A stretch of DNA of 64,000 bases from CAWKDG01 sp963848355 (GTDB lineage: Bacteria; Actinomycetota; Acidimicrobiia; Acidimicrobiales; UBA8190), in contig CAWKDG010000006.1 in assembly GCA_963848355.1 (NCBI GenBank), positions 29,514 through 93,513 on the forward strand, written 5' to 3'. The notes under the pieces are model-generated. The model did not search any database and was not told the origin of the DNA. It saw nothing but the letters and a program-made list of their open reading frames with translations. Below, one piece after another: positions 43,417 through 51,652 of this stretch (the stretch's first letter is position 1; each line of letters begins with the position of its first letter). Position numbers and translations under genes: made by a program.

Positions 43417-43481
43417 CCTACCGCATTTCTCCTACCGCTTGCTCTGCGCTAGCGGTAGGATGATTGACAGTCTCCTACCGC
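43417..43481. promoter_or_regulatory. Operator with repeated CCTACCGC sites
   Basis: CCTACCGC at 43417-43424, 43431-43438 and 43474-43481, plus the inverted copy in AGCGGTAGGA (43451-43460). TCCTACCGCT (43430-43439) and AGCGGTAGGA form a perfect 10-bp inverted repeat with an 11-base spacer. TTGACA at 43464-43469 could be a -35 box for the rightward genes. Placed between divergent XRE and integrase operons. Confidence 0.75.
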
Positions 43482-43535
43482 CCCACTACCGTCTCGGTCG
43501 TGGCCGCCCCAGACTTGCGACGAGCGGCGAGGACA

Positions 43536-44084
43536 ATGGACGCCGGTACCGCCTATGTGGTCCACCTTCCGGGCTTCCTGCTCCCTCGGACCTTCTCGGT
43601 CACCTGGGACGACGGCAAGGCCCCCGTGGTGAGCATGGATGTCATCGTGGACCAACAAGGACGGCCGCACTGCAAGCAGGTCACCGTGAGGGGCCAGTGG
43701 GAGCAGGACGTGAGCGGGACCGACTTCAGAGACTTGAGGGTCAACGCGTTCCTTGACGACGCCGTCGCCTATGCCGTGATGAGGGAGGACAAGCCCGGTC
43801 GGCTGCAACTCTTCAAGTCAGCCGAGGACTTCCGCGCCTTCCGGGAGAAGTACCGACGGAGCCGTCCACAAGCACGGTGGCGACTCACCTCGGACCATCT
43901 CAAAGAAGTCGCTCGCATCTACCACGCTGCCGGTGGCGCGAAGGGAAGAGGTGTGCTCGCCGTTGCAGAGGCTTTCGACACACCTCGCGGGACCGTGAAC
44001 CACTGGGTCGAGAAGGCGAAACTGGAAGGGTACGTGGACGAGATCGAGAAGTCGACAACCAAGACACGAAGGGGCGGACGATGA
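43536..44084 (+). CDS. HTH protein preceding the integrase
   Basis: 182 residues from ATG 43536 (GAGGA upstream); earlier GTG 43500 and TTG 43464 are in frame. The N-terminal half (LPRTFSVTWDDGKAPVVSMD, VTVRGQWEQDVSGTDFRDLR) is a domain of unknown role; the C-terminal half RLTSDHLKEVARIYHAAGGA and VAEAFDTPRGTVNHWVEKAK is a helix-turn-helix. This gene type is commonly found directly before tyrosine integrases in actinobacterial elements. It overlaps the integrase by ATGA. Confidence 0.72.
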   Translation: MDAGTAYVVHLPGFLLPRTFSVTWDDGKAPVVSMDVIVDQQGRPHCKQVTVRGQWEQDVSGTDFRDLRVNAFLDDAVAYAVMREDKPGRLQLFKSAEDFRAFREKYRRSRPQARWRLTSDHLKEVARIYHAAGGAKGRGVLAVAEAFDTPRGTVNHWVEKAKLEGYVDEIEKSTTKTRRGGR

Positions 44085-45277
44085 AGGGCAGCACTCGAAA
44101 GCGCGGGTCGACGTGGACTTGCTATTGGTCGACGACCACGGCAAGCACGGGCGACCGCAAACAACACAGCAAGGGCGGCTTCCGCACCAAGAAGGATGCC
44201 CAGGACCATCTGACCTCGGTGCTGCCCAAGGTGAAGGACGGCACCTTCGTGGCACCGCAGCGCATGACGCTGGGGAACTACCTCACCGAGGAGTGGTTGC
44301 CGTCGAAGCGAAGTGAGAACCACCGCTCCACCACCATGGCGCAGTACGAGGTCGTGGCTCTCAAGTGGATCGTCCCCCACATCGGTGGCCTTCAGCTTTC
44401 GGCCATCACGGCCAAGGACGTGGAGGGGCTGACCAACACGCTCAAGGCTCAAGGGGGACGGCTGCAAAAGAACGGCCTACGGCGCGGACTCGGTGAACGT
44501 AGCGTCCGGCGCGCTCAGGTCGTTCTCAAGATGGCCCTCGCCCACGCCGTCAAAAATGGCTACCTCGCGCGCAACCCCGCCGCCACCCTCAAGTTGCCGA
44601 AGGTCAACCGACGGGAAATGAAATGGTGGACTGACGAGGAGTCCGAGAACTTCGTGAGGTACGTGACGCACGTGAAGACCGACGACCTGCGCGCCGCGTG
44701 GCAACTCTTCCTCGGCTTGGCGATGAGGCGGGGGGAAGTGGCGGGCTTGCGCTGGTCGGACCTTGACATCGAGGACACCACCGCGAAGCCCCAACTTCGC
44801 ATCGTCCACACGCGGGTGGTGGGCGGCGACAACAAGGCCATCTCCTCAACGGCGAAGACCGACGCGGGCGAGCGTCACCTCGACTTGGACCCTGGACTCG
44901 TCGTGGCCCTGCGGGCACACCGGACTCGTCAGCGTGAAGAGAAGATGGCGAACCGACCAGTGTGGACAGATACCGGGTACGTCTTCGTCCGACCGGACGG
45001 ACTGCCCTTTCACCCCGACCACTTTTCGGCTCGGTTCGATAAGCTCATCGCGCAGGCGAACAGGGACGGCATAACCCTGCCGCGCATCCGGCTGCATGAC
45101 ACTCGCCACTCCGCCCTCACCGGGATGGTCAACGACGGCGTGCCTTTGAAGGTGGTCGCAGAAATCGCGGGGCACCGAGACGGCGGCTTCACTATGAGCA
45201 CTTACGTGCACGCCACGGCCAACATGGGGGCCACGGCCATCGCCAACAGAAGCGCCAAGCTGGGACTTGGCGACTAA
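44081..45277 (+). CDS. Tyrosine-type site-specific integrase
   Basis: 398 residues. N-terminal arm-binding domain (RKRGSTWTCYWSTTTASTGD, GGFRTKKDAQDHLTSVL), core-binding SAM-like domain from about 65, and catalytic domain with Arg216 in LAMRRGEVAGLRW, His339-x-x-Arg342 (LHDTRHS), His365 (IAGH) and Tyr375 (MSTYVHA). All five landmark residues are present, so it should be active. It is 1.15 kb from attR in tRNA-Val, its probable target. Translationally coupled to the preceding HTH gene. Confidence 0.95.
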   Translation: MKGSTRKRGSTWTCYWSTTTASTGDRKQHSKGGFRTKKDAQDHLTSVLPKVKDGTFVAPQRMTLGNYLTEEWLPSKRSENHRSTTMAQYEVVALKWIVPHIGGLQLSAITAKDVEGLTNTLKAQGGRLQKNGLRRGLGERSVRRAQVVLKMALAHAVKNGYLARNPAATLKLPKVNRREMKWWTDEESENFVRYVTHVKTDDLRAAWQLFLGLAMRRGEVAGLRWSDLDIEDTTAKPQLRIVHTRVVGGDNKAISSTAKTDAGERHLDLDPGLVVALRAHRTRQREEKMANRPVWTDTGYVFVRPDGLPFHPDHFSARFDKLIAQANRDGITLPRIRLHDTRHSALTGMVNDGVPLKVVAEIAGHRDGGFTMSTYVHATANMGATAIANRSAKLGLGD

Positions 45278-45287
45278 CTGGCCTGCT

Positions 45288-45587
45288 GTGCCCTTCTACC
45301 ACTGTTCCAAGTCGCAACACCCCGTCGGGTTCGTGCTGACGGGGAACCCCGACAGTCCGTGGGTCGGGGTGGTCCAGGACTACGACGCGTCGCGAACCTA
45401 CGTCTTTGAGGGCGACGGCGACCCGACGACGCTCCGGGACAGTGCCCCGTTCACCAACGGCGCGAAGTACATCTACGAAGTGCAACCGTGCGGCGTGCGC
45501 CGCTTCGACGGTCGGGGCGGTCGGTGGACTTCGTGGTCGTACGACTCAGCCACCATCACAAGGCTGGTCTGGGCGATGGGCGACTAG
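45288..45587 (+). CDS. Hypothetical protein downstream of the integrase
   Basis: 99 residues if the GTG at 45288 is used; a TTG at 45267 overlaps the integrase end. VPFYHCSKSQHPVGFVLTGN, SPWVGVVQDYDASRTYVFEG and KYIYEVQPCGVRRFDGRGGR recall ADP-ribosyltransferase/RES-like folds, but this is only a visual likeness. Convergent with the next gene, stops overlapping. Confidence 0.6.
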   Translation: MPFYHCSKSQHPVGFVLTGNPDSPWVGVVQDYDASRTYVFEGDGDPTTLRDSAPFTNGAKYIYEVQPCGVRRFDGRGGRWTSWSYDSATITRLVWAMGD

Positions 45588-46024
45588 CCGCCGAGTCTCA
45601 GATACTCCGCAATAGCCTCCGAAGCGGGATCGACCTCTTCAGCGATGTGAGGGTCGACCAGGAGGTGACCGTCATAGCGGGCCCATTCCAACGTCTCATG
45701 CGCTTCCCGCGCTGCGACGGTGATCGCTAGTCGGTACGCCATCGACTCCGCCGTGGCGTTGTCCGCCCCGTTCTGGTCGAACCAGAGGGCCGCCCGCAGC
45801 GGGACACCCTTCCGGGAAGGGTGGCGGGCGTCGAGGCTGTGATGGCCCTCCTTCTGCATCCAGACCTCCCACCGCGGGTTGGGGGTCTGGCCCTGGAAGA
45901 CCTGCTGTGCGGCCGTCTCCTCGGGCGTGGTGACGAACACGCCTTCCCATCCGCGGATGGAGAACCGCTCGGCTAACGCGTAGAGCTGCATCTCGAAAAG
46001 CTCACGGCCCACGTCCACGATCAC
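45584..46024 (-). CDS. Hypothetical protein
   Basis: 146 residues; ELFEMQLYALAERFSIRGWE, EVWMQKEGHHSLDARHP and YRLAITVAAREAHETLEWAR. Unknown family. Overlaps the upstream gene by four bases; the two form a leftward pair at the attR end and may be cargo. Confidence 0.6.
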   Translation of the reverse strand: MIVDVGRELFEMQLYALAERFSIRGWEGVFVTTPEETAAQQVFQGQTPNPRWEVWMQKEGHHSLDARHPSRKGVPLRAALWFDQNGADNATAESMAYRLAITVAAREAHETLEWARYDGHLLVDPHIAEEVDPASEAIAEYLRLGG

Positions 46025-46341
46025 TCCCCCTTTGTGTCGTGCCGTCCGAGAAGTCGGCGGGTGCGGTCGGCCAGCTGCCGCTGGCTCCGCTCACGCACCC
46101 ACTCCGGTGTGGGTCGGTCGATGGCCCGCACGTAGACGGCTCCGTACAGGACGGTGGTCCGCACCCTCCACCCGACGAGCCGGCCCGCCATGCGGGCCGC
46201 CGCCCGCCACTCGTCCACGTCCTCGATGTCAGCCACCATGGCTTGCGCGTAGGTCTGGGTCTTGAGGTCGTCAGCGATCACGCGGGCGAGGCGGTGGCGG
46301 CGGGCGGCGGTCAGGTCGTCCCCCGGCTCTCCGATAAGCAA
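46021..46341 (-). CDS. Hypothetical protein next to attR
   Basis: 106 residues from a TTG at 46341 that has GGAGGG six bases upstream; longer forms would run into the tRNA. LTAARRHRLARVIADDLKTQ, AARMAGRLVGWRVRTTVLYG and ERSQRQLADRTRRLLGRHD. Unknown; basic, possibly nucleic-acid binding. Confidence 0.55.
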   Translation of the reverse strand: MLIGEPGDDLTAARRHRLARVIADDLKTQTYAQAMVADIEDVDEWRAAARMAGRLVGWRVRTTVLYGAVYVRAIDRPTPEWVRERSQRQLADRTRRLLGRHDTKGE

Positions 46342-46353
46342 CGAAGACCCTCC

Positions 46354-46371
46354 GTTGACAAATGGTTGACA
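46354..46371. repeat. attR-side GTTGACA pair
   Basis: GTTGACA at 46354-46360 and 46365-46371, 11 bases apart, 56 bases from the attR core. Same sequence, orientation and spacing as the pair beside attL (35143-35160). Candidate integrase arm sites. Confidence 0.55.
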
Positions 46372-46426
46372 AGGTCGGCTGAAGAACAAAAGGTGAGAGC
46401 GTTGCGCCGCTCTCACCTGGACTTTT

Positions 46427-46502
46427 TGGTGGGCCGTACAGGACTCGAACCTGTGACCCCTTGCGCGTCATGCAAGTGCGCTACCAACTGCGCCAACGGC
46501 CC
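46427..46502 (-). tRNA. tRNA-Val (GAC), contains attR
   Basis: 76 bases including encoded CCA. Acceptor GGGCCGT/ACGGCCC, D-stem GCGC/GCGC, anticodon stem CTTGC/GCAAG with loop ATGACGC giving anticodon GAC, T-arm ACAGG-TTCGAGT-CCTGT; all stems pair perfectly. Its 3' 46 bases (46427-46472) are the attachment core repeated at three places to the left. Confidence 0.93.
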
Positions 46503-46641
46503 CCTACCCGCATTCACCGTATCACCGGCCCTGTCCGGCGACGACTGATCGACGGGACCCTGCCAATGGGTCCTCTTCCCCGTTCGCCCTGGTCGTGGCA
46601 CGATTGAGCCCGACCGCAGGGACCGACCCGGGAGGACCGAA

Positions 46642-47510
46642 ATGGACACGTCTGACTCAGTCAGTGCCGCCTCTGACGCCCGGACCTCGACGAAGCCTCC
46701 CTCGAGGCCCACGCCGAGCGCGTGCGGACCGACGGCTGGACGGTCGTGGAGAACGCCATCGCGCCCGATCTGATCGACGAGCTGAACGAGGATCTTCTTC
46801 GCCTCGAGCGGGCTCTTGGCATCGTGCCCGCCGACAATCTCTTCGAAGGCCTCCGGACGACACGGATCTACAACCTCCTGGTCCACGGCCCGCTCTACGC
46901 GCGGATCCCCATCCATCCCAACGTCCTCCCCATCGTCGAGAAGGTCCTCGATCCGGGACTCCTCATCTCGTCGCTCTCCTCCATCGCCATCGGAGCCGAC
47001 GAGTCGGCCCAACTCATCCACGCCGATGATCAGGTCATCCCTCTCCCGAAACCCCATCCACCCTTCATCTGCAACACCATGTGGGCCATCACCGACTTCA
47101 CCGAGGAAAACGGAGCCACCCGCTTGTGCCCGGGGACGCACACAGCGGACCACTCCCCCGATCCCCTGGAGCACTACGACTCCGTCCCGGCCGAGATGCC
47201 GAAAGGCAGTGTGCTCGTCTGGGTGGGCAGCCTGTGGCACGGCGGTGGAGCCAACCGAACCGACCGACGGCGGGTCGGGGTAGCGATGAATTACTGCGCC
47301 GGGTATCTCCGCCAGCAGGAGAACCAACAGCTCGGTATCCCCACGGAGACCGTGAGACGCTTCCCCCGCCGCCTGCAAGAGCTCGTCGGGTACTCGATCT
47401 ACAACGGCCTCATCGGGCACATCGACAAGCAGCACCCGGGCAAACTGCTGCTGGGCGCCGACGAGGACGCCTTTCTCCTATGGGACTACGCCAAGGTCGA
47501 TCCGACCTGA
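46642..47510 (+). CDS. Phytanoyl-CoA dioxygenase (PhyH) family protein, 5' frameshift
   Basis: ATG 46642 follows GGAGG (46631-46635) and reads MDTSDSVSAASDA; a one-base shift near 46681 then gives PDLDEASLEAHAERVRTDGW and the main frame to 47510 (~289 residues). Read without correction it would start at GTG 46722. Iron ligands: LIHADD (His-x-Asp) and GSLWHGGGANRTD. NGATRLCPGTH is the family strand. Paralogue of 6677-7450, with similar ends (LQELVGYSIYNGLIGHID). Substrate unknown. Confidence 0.85.
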
Positions 47511-47550
47511 CGGAGCCCCTCGCGGGGGCACCGCCAGAACTGCTCAGGGG

Positions 47551-47622
47551 AGGCGGCGGGCGGAATCGAACCGCCGTACGGGGCTTTGCAGGCCCCTGCC
47601 TAAACCACTCGGCCACGCCGCC
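47551..47622 (-). tRNA. tRNA-Cys (GCA)
   Basis: 72 bases without encoded CCA. Acceptor GGCGGCG/CGCCGCC with discriminator U, anticodon stem GGGGC/GCCCC with loop CTGCAAA (anticodon GCA), T-arm GGCGG-TTCGATT-CCGCC. All stems pair. Confidence 0.93.
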
Positions 47623-47762
47623 GCAGAGGGTCGAGCCTAGCGAATCCCGCTCCCCTTCCCGCCGTGGGCCGCGCCGTCCGGGGCAGATCGCCGATGGCCT
47701 AGATCGGCATCCCGGGCACCGAGACGCACGGGCCAGGGTTCCGCGAGTGGTTGAATCAGGCT

Positions 47763-48791
47763 ATGCGGATCGCCCTCATCGCCCCTCCCTGGACACCGAT
47801 CCCACCCCCGCTCTACGGGGGGATCGAATTGGTCGTCGACCAGATGGCGCGAGGACTGCTCGCCGCCGGTCATGACGTCACCCTCTTCGCCACCGGCGAC
47901 TCCACCTGTCCTGTGCCGAAGCGATGGACCCTCGAGCACGCCGAAGGAATGCGCATCGGCATGGCCGTTCCGGAGTTGCGCCACGTGATCCACGCCTACG
48001 CCGCTGTCGGCGACCACGATGTCGTCCACGACCACACCGTGATGGGACCCTTCTACTCCGAGCGCTTCCCGGACCTGCCGGTGGTCACCACCATCCACGG
48101 GCCGTTCAATGACGAGCTCACAGACCTCTATTCGGCGTTGGGCCCACGCGTCCCCATCATCGCCATCTCCCATGCACAGCAGCGCGCCGCGCCCGACGTC
48201 CCCATCACCAGGGTCATCCATCACGGTCTGGACGCCTCGGCGTTTCCTATGGGCGACGGCGGCGGCGACGCCGACGGTAACTACGTCGTCTTCCTCGGGC
48301 GCATGTCGGCTGATAAGGGAGCCCACCGCGCCATCGAGGTGGCCAGAGCCGCTGGCTTCCGGGTGCTCCTGGCCGCCAAGATGCGCGAACCCTGGGAGCG
48401 CTCCTACTACGACCGTCAGGTGGCGCCGCTCCTCGGCCCCGATGCCGTCTATCTGGGCGAGGTGCCCCACGAACGCAAGGTCGAGCTCTTGACCAACGCC
48501 AGCGCCCTCCTGTTCCCCATCCGCTGGAACGAGCCCTTCGGGATGGTGATGCTCGAAGCGATGGCCTGCGGGACGCCCGTTCTCGCCTTCCCCGAGGGGG
48601 CTGCGCCCGAGGTGGTCGACGACGGCACGACCGGCTTTCTCTGTGACGACGACGCCGCCATGGTCACGGCGCTCGGGCGACTCGACGAATTGCGCCGTGA
48701 AGACTGCCGGGCCGCCGTGGAGGGCTACTTCTCGACCGAGCGCATGGTGGCCGAGCACGTAGAGCTTTACGAGACGCTGGCCAAGCGCTGA
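47763..48791 (+). CDS. Glycosyltransferase family 4
   Basis: 342 residues from ATG 47763. MRIALIAPPWTPIPPPLYGG then IELVVDQMARGLLAAGHDVT is the N-terminal Rossmann start; VVFLGRMSADKGAHRAIEVA and NEPFGMVMLEAMACGTPVLA carry the GT-B nucleotide-sugar motif. Homologues include those joining mannose or glucose to lipids or compatible-solute precursors. Monocistronic; it starts about 140 bases from the divergent tRNA-Cys. Confidence 0.88.
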   Translation: MRIALIAPPWTPIPPPLYGGIELVVDQMARGLLAAGHDVTLFATGDSTCPVPKRWTLEHAEGMRIGMAVPELRHVIHAYAAVGDHDVVHDHTVMGPFYSERFPDLPVVTTIHGPFNDELTDLYSALGPRVPIIAISHAQQRAAPDVPITRVIHHGLDASAFPMGDGGGDADGNYVVFLGRMSADKGAHRAIEVARAAGFRVLLAAKMREPWERSYYDRQVAPLLGPDAVYLGEVPHERKVELLTNASALLFPIRWNEPFGMVMLEAMACGTPVLAFPEGAAPEVVDDGTTGFLCDDDAAMVTALGRLDELRREDCRAAVEGYFSTERMVAEHVELYETLAKR

Positions 48792-48838
48792 GCGGGCGCG
48801 GCCAGAGGTCGCCGGCGGTCGACGGTCGCCGAGGACGT

Positions 48839-49051
48839 TCAGTGGTTGCGGCGGCTGAAGAGGTGGACGATCCGGATGATCACGGCCACCACCACCACGA
48901 GGACCGCCAGCTTGAAGGCGAAGAGGATGACGCCGGCCACGGCCTTCAGAACCCAGAGCACGACGAGCACGCCACCGACCACGGCAGCCGTGACGAGCAC
49001 GGCGTCGAGGACTCCGACTCCCGATCCTCTCTTCTTCTCCACCTCGTTCAT
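48839..49051 (-). CDS. Small membrane protein
   Basis: 70 residues from ATG 49051 with GAGGA upstream (MNEVEKKRGSGVGVLDAVLV). Two spans: VTAAVVGGVLVVLWVLKAVA and GVILFAFKLAVLVVVVAVII, ending in a basic tail. Unknown role. Divergent from glnD by about 90 bases. Confidence 0.7.
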   Translation of the reverse strand: MNEVEKKRGSGVGVLDAVLVTAAVVGGVLVVLWVLKAVAGVILFAFKLAVLVVVVAVIIRIVHLFSRRNH

Positions 49052-49140
49052 GAGTTCCTCCGTGCCGACCGAGACGGTGATCCGTCGTCGGCGCCAACCC
49101 AAGGCTACGCCCGACCCACCCCCACCGGTACGCGAGACCG

Positions 49141-51549
49141 GTGGTACCGTCGCCCGTGTCTCTCCGCGCGTTGCGTCAGGAGCTTCTCGAGCGAACCGAC
49201 CTGCACGGCGACGCCTTCTGCCATGCCCTGTCCCAGGCCACCGACGGCTGGCTGGCCGGACTCCTCGACCATGCCACCGGGGGAGACCTCAACGGGCTCG
49301 CTCTGATGGCGGTCGGTGGCTACGGCCGGGGTGAGCTCTGCCCCGGCTCCGACCTCGACGTCGTCCTCGTCCATGAGCGACGCCGGGACGTCGGTGCCAT
49401 GGCCGACGCCGTCTGGTACCCGGTGTGGGACGAGGGCGTGCGCCTCGACCACTCGGTCCGCCGACCGGCCGAGGTCCTCGAGGTTGCCGCCGAGGACCTC
49501 CGGGCCCAGCTCGGCCTGCTCGACGGCCGCCTGGTGGCCGGAGACGCCTCCGTCGTCTCGCCTCTGTTGGCCCGAGCCCTCGACCTGTGGCGGTCGCGAG
49601 CCGGGCACTGGCTCCCCGTCCTCGCCGAACAGGTCGACGAGCGCCATCGCACCCAGGGTGATGTCGCCTTTCTCCTCGAACCCGATCTGAAGGAGTCCCA
49701 CGGCGGTCTGCGGGACATCCACGTCGTCGTGGCCGCCGCCCCCGCCGTGCCCGCCGTGGCCGACGAGGTGGACCTCTCGAGCCTCGACGGACCTCGCCAG
49801 GTGCTCACCGCCGCGCACGTCGAGCTGCACCGGAACACGGGCCGGGCCACTGACCGCCTTCTGCTCCAGGAACAGGATCAGGTCGCCGCCGCCCTCGACT
49901 ACGTCGATGCCGACGATCTCATGGGCGCCATCTCCGAAGCGGGACGCACCGTTGCCTGGGTGGCCGACGACGTCTGGCGCCGCCGCGCCCTGTGGACGAC
50001 GTCGCGCGGCGGTCGGCGCCTTCGCCGGCCCGGGCGCCGGGGCAGCGGCCAGGGCCGGCCCGCAGTGGACCCGCGCAGCGTCGAGCCGGGGGTGGCTCTG
50101 GCCGGTGACAGCGACGTTCCTCACGATGGCCAGACGGTGGTCCTCGGTCCCGACGCCGCTGTCGATACCGACGTCGGTCTTCCCCTTCGGGTCGCGGCGG
50201 TGGCCGCCGAAAGGCAGCTGCCCATCGCCCGTGCCACCCTCGACATCCTCGCCGAGCACTCCCCTCCGCCGCCGACCCCGTGGCCCGACGACGTCCGGGA
50301 CGCCCTCGTCCGAGTTCTCGCCGCCGGGGCGCCCGCTATCACCGCCCTCGAAGCCCTCGATCAGCGGGGCCTTCTCACCCGCCTGATCCCCGAGTGGGCG
50401 GCCGTGCGCAACCGCCCCCAGCGCAACGCCTTCCATCGCTTCACCGTGGACCGCCACCTCCTCGAGGCGGCAGCGGAAGCGGCATCCCTGTCTCGGAGCG
50501 TGAGCCGGCCCGACCTGCTCCTCGTCGGCGCTCTCCTCCACGACATCGGGAAGGGCTTTCCCGGGGACCACACTGACGTCGGAGTCGAGCTCGTCGGAGA
50601 CATGGGCCGTCGTCTCGGGTTCGGCCCCGACGACGTCGACGTCCTCGTCAGCCTCGTCCGCAACCATCTGCTGCTCTCCGAACTGGCCACCCGGCGGGAC
50701 CTCGACGACCCGGCGACGGTCGACGCCGTGGTCCGCGCCGTCGGGGACCGCACCCGGCTCGAGCTCCTCGCCGCCCTCACCGAGGCCGACAGCCGTGCCA
50801 CCGGTCCGGCGGCCTGGGGATCGTGGAAAGCGGGCCTCGTCGCCGACCTGGTCCGCCGAAGTGATGCCGCGCCTGGCCGGCGGGGACAGACAGGTGCGGG
50901 CCTCTCTCGTCACCGACCGCCACCGCGGCTTCATGGACCAGGTCCAGAAGCTCGGACGATCGATCGTGGCGGCCAACGGGCCGACGGTCACGGTGGTCGC
51001 CAAGGACCGGTCCGGCCTCCTGGCCGCCGTCGCCGGCGTCTTCGCCCTCCACGGTCTGAACGTCCGTTCCGCCGATGTCACCGGCGAAGGGGACTTCGCC
51101 GTCGAGTTGTTCGACGTCGAGCCCTCCCGACACCGGTGGCCGGACTGGGAGCTCGTCGCCGACGAGATCGACGCCGCCCTCCGCGGCACCCTTCCCCTCG
51201 ACGAGCGACTGGCCAAGCAGGCCCACGCCTATGCCGACGAGCGTCGCCCGTCCTCGCCCCGACCCATCGCCACGGAGGTCACGGTGATCGACGACGCCTC
51301 CGAGACGTCGACGGTGATCGAGATCCGCGCCCCGACTCGGTGGGTCTCCTCTATCGCATCACCTCCGCCCTGTTCGCCCTCGACCTCGACGTGGTGGCGG
51401 CCCGGGTCACGACCAACGGCTCCGAGGTGGTCGACGCCTTCTACGTCGGTGACCGCTCGAGCGGGGGGAAGATCACCGACCCCTCGCGGATCGCCGCCAT
51501 CGAGGACGGGGCCCGCGACGCCATCACGACCGACGCCCGGAGCCGGTAA
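49141..51549 (+). CDS. glnD: GlnD-like PII uridylyltransferase/uridylyl-removing enzyme, two frameshifts
   Basis: About 800 residues when joined. Nucleotidyltransferase motif VGGYGRGELCPGSDLDVVLV, then KESHGGLRDIHVV, an HD domain LLVGALLHDIGKGFPGDHTD, and two ACT domains (VTVVAKDRSGLLAAVAGVFA and DSVGLLYRITSALFALDLDV). It uridylylates the PII nitrogen sensor under nitrogen limitation and reverses this on glutamine. Frame changes near 50868 (in DAA-MPRLAGG) and near 51335 (a CCCC run) lie outside motifs, so they are probably read errors. Start may be GTG 49156. No glnB/amtB in the window. Confidence 0.85.
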   Translation: MVPSPVSLRALRQELLERTDLHGDAFCHALSQATDGWLAGLLDHATGGDLNGLALMAVGGYGRGELCPGSDLDVVLVHERRRDVGAMADAVWYPVWDEGVRLDHSVRRPAEVLEVAAEDLRAQLGLLDGRLVAGDASVVSPLLARALDLWRSRAGHWLPVLAEQVDERHRTQGDVAFLLEPDLKESHGGLRDIHVVVAAAPAVPAVADEVDLSSLDGPRQVLTAAHVELHRNTGRATDRLLLQEQDQVAAALDYVDADDLMGAISEAGRTVAWVADDVWRRRALWTTSRGGRRLRRPGRRGSGQGRPAVDPRSVEPGVALAGDSDVPHDGQTVVLGPDAAVDTDVGLPLRVAAVAAERQLPIARATLDILAEHSPPPPTPWPDDVRDALVRVLAAGAPAITALEALDQRGLLTRLIPEWAAVRNRPQRNAFHRFTVDRHLLEAAAEAASLSRSVSRPDLLLVGALLHDIGKGFPGDHTDVGVELVGDMGRRLGFGPDDVDVLVSLVRNHLLLSELATRRDLDDPATVDAVVRAVGDRTRLELLAALTEADSRATGPAAWGSWKAGLVADLVRRSDAAPGRRGQTGAGLSRHRPPPRLHGPGPEARTIDRGGQRADGHGGRQGPVRPPGRRRRRLRPPRSERPFRRCHRRRGLRRRVVRRRALPTPVAGLGARRRRDRRRPPRHPSPRRATGQAGPRLCRRASPVLAPTHRHGGHGDRRRLRDVDGDRDPRPDSVGLLYRITSALFALDLDVVAARVTTNGSEVVDAFYVGDRSSGGKITDPSRIAAIEDGARDAITTDARSR

Positions 51550-51652
51550 CGCTGCTCCTCTCCTCCTTCCTGAGTGCGGAAAATTCCCCTGAATTTCCTG
51601 CCACCCTGACCGGTGCCGTTACAGGGCGCTGATACCATCACCCCCGGAGGAG

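Larger units (their letters stand above)
34980..46472. mobile_element. Integrative element in tRNA-Val (~11.4 kb)
   Basis: Bounded by a 45-bp direct repeat: attL at 34980-35024 and attR inside the intact tRNA-Val (46427-46472). Contents: integrase, excisionase-like HTH, XRE regulator with operator, RepA-like ATPase, candidate origin, a run of overlapping small minus-strand genes and a secreted protein near attL. No phage structural or conjugation genes are recognisable. Size and gene set suit a phage-satellite-like island or a replicative integrative plasmid. The element lies downstream of the tRNA 3' end and rebuilds the tRNA on integration. Confidence 0.88.

Noticed and set aside
49105..51216. 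703-codon frame antisense to glnD
   Set aside because: Typical shadow of a high-GC gene; the plus strand holds all GlnD motifs.
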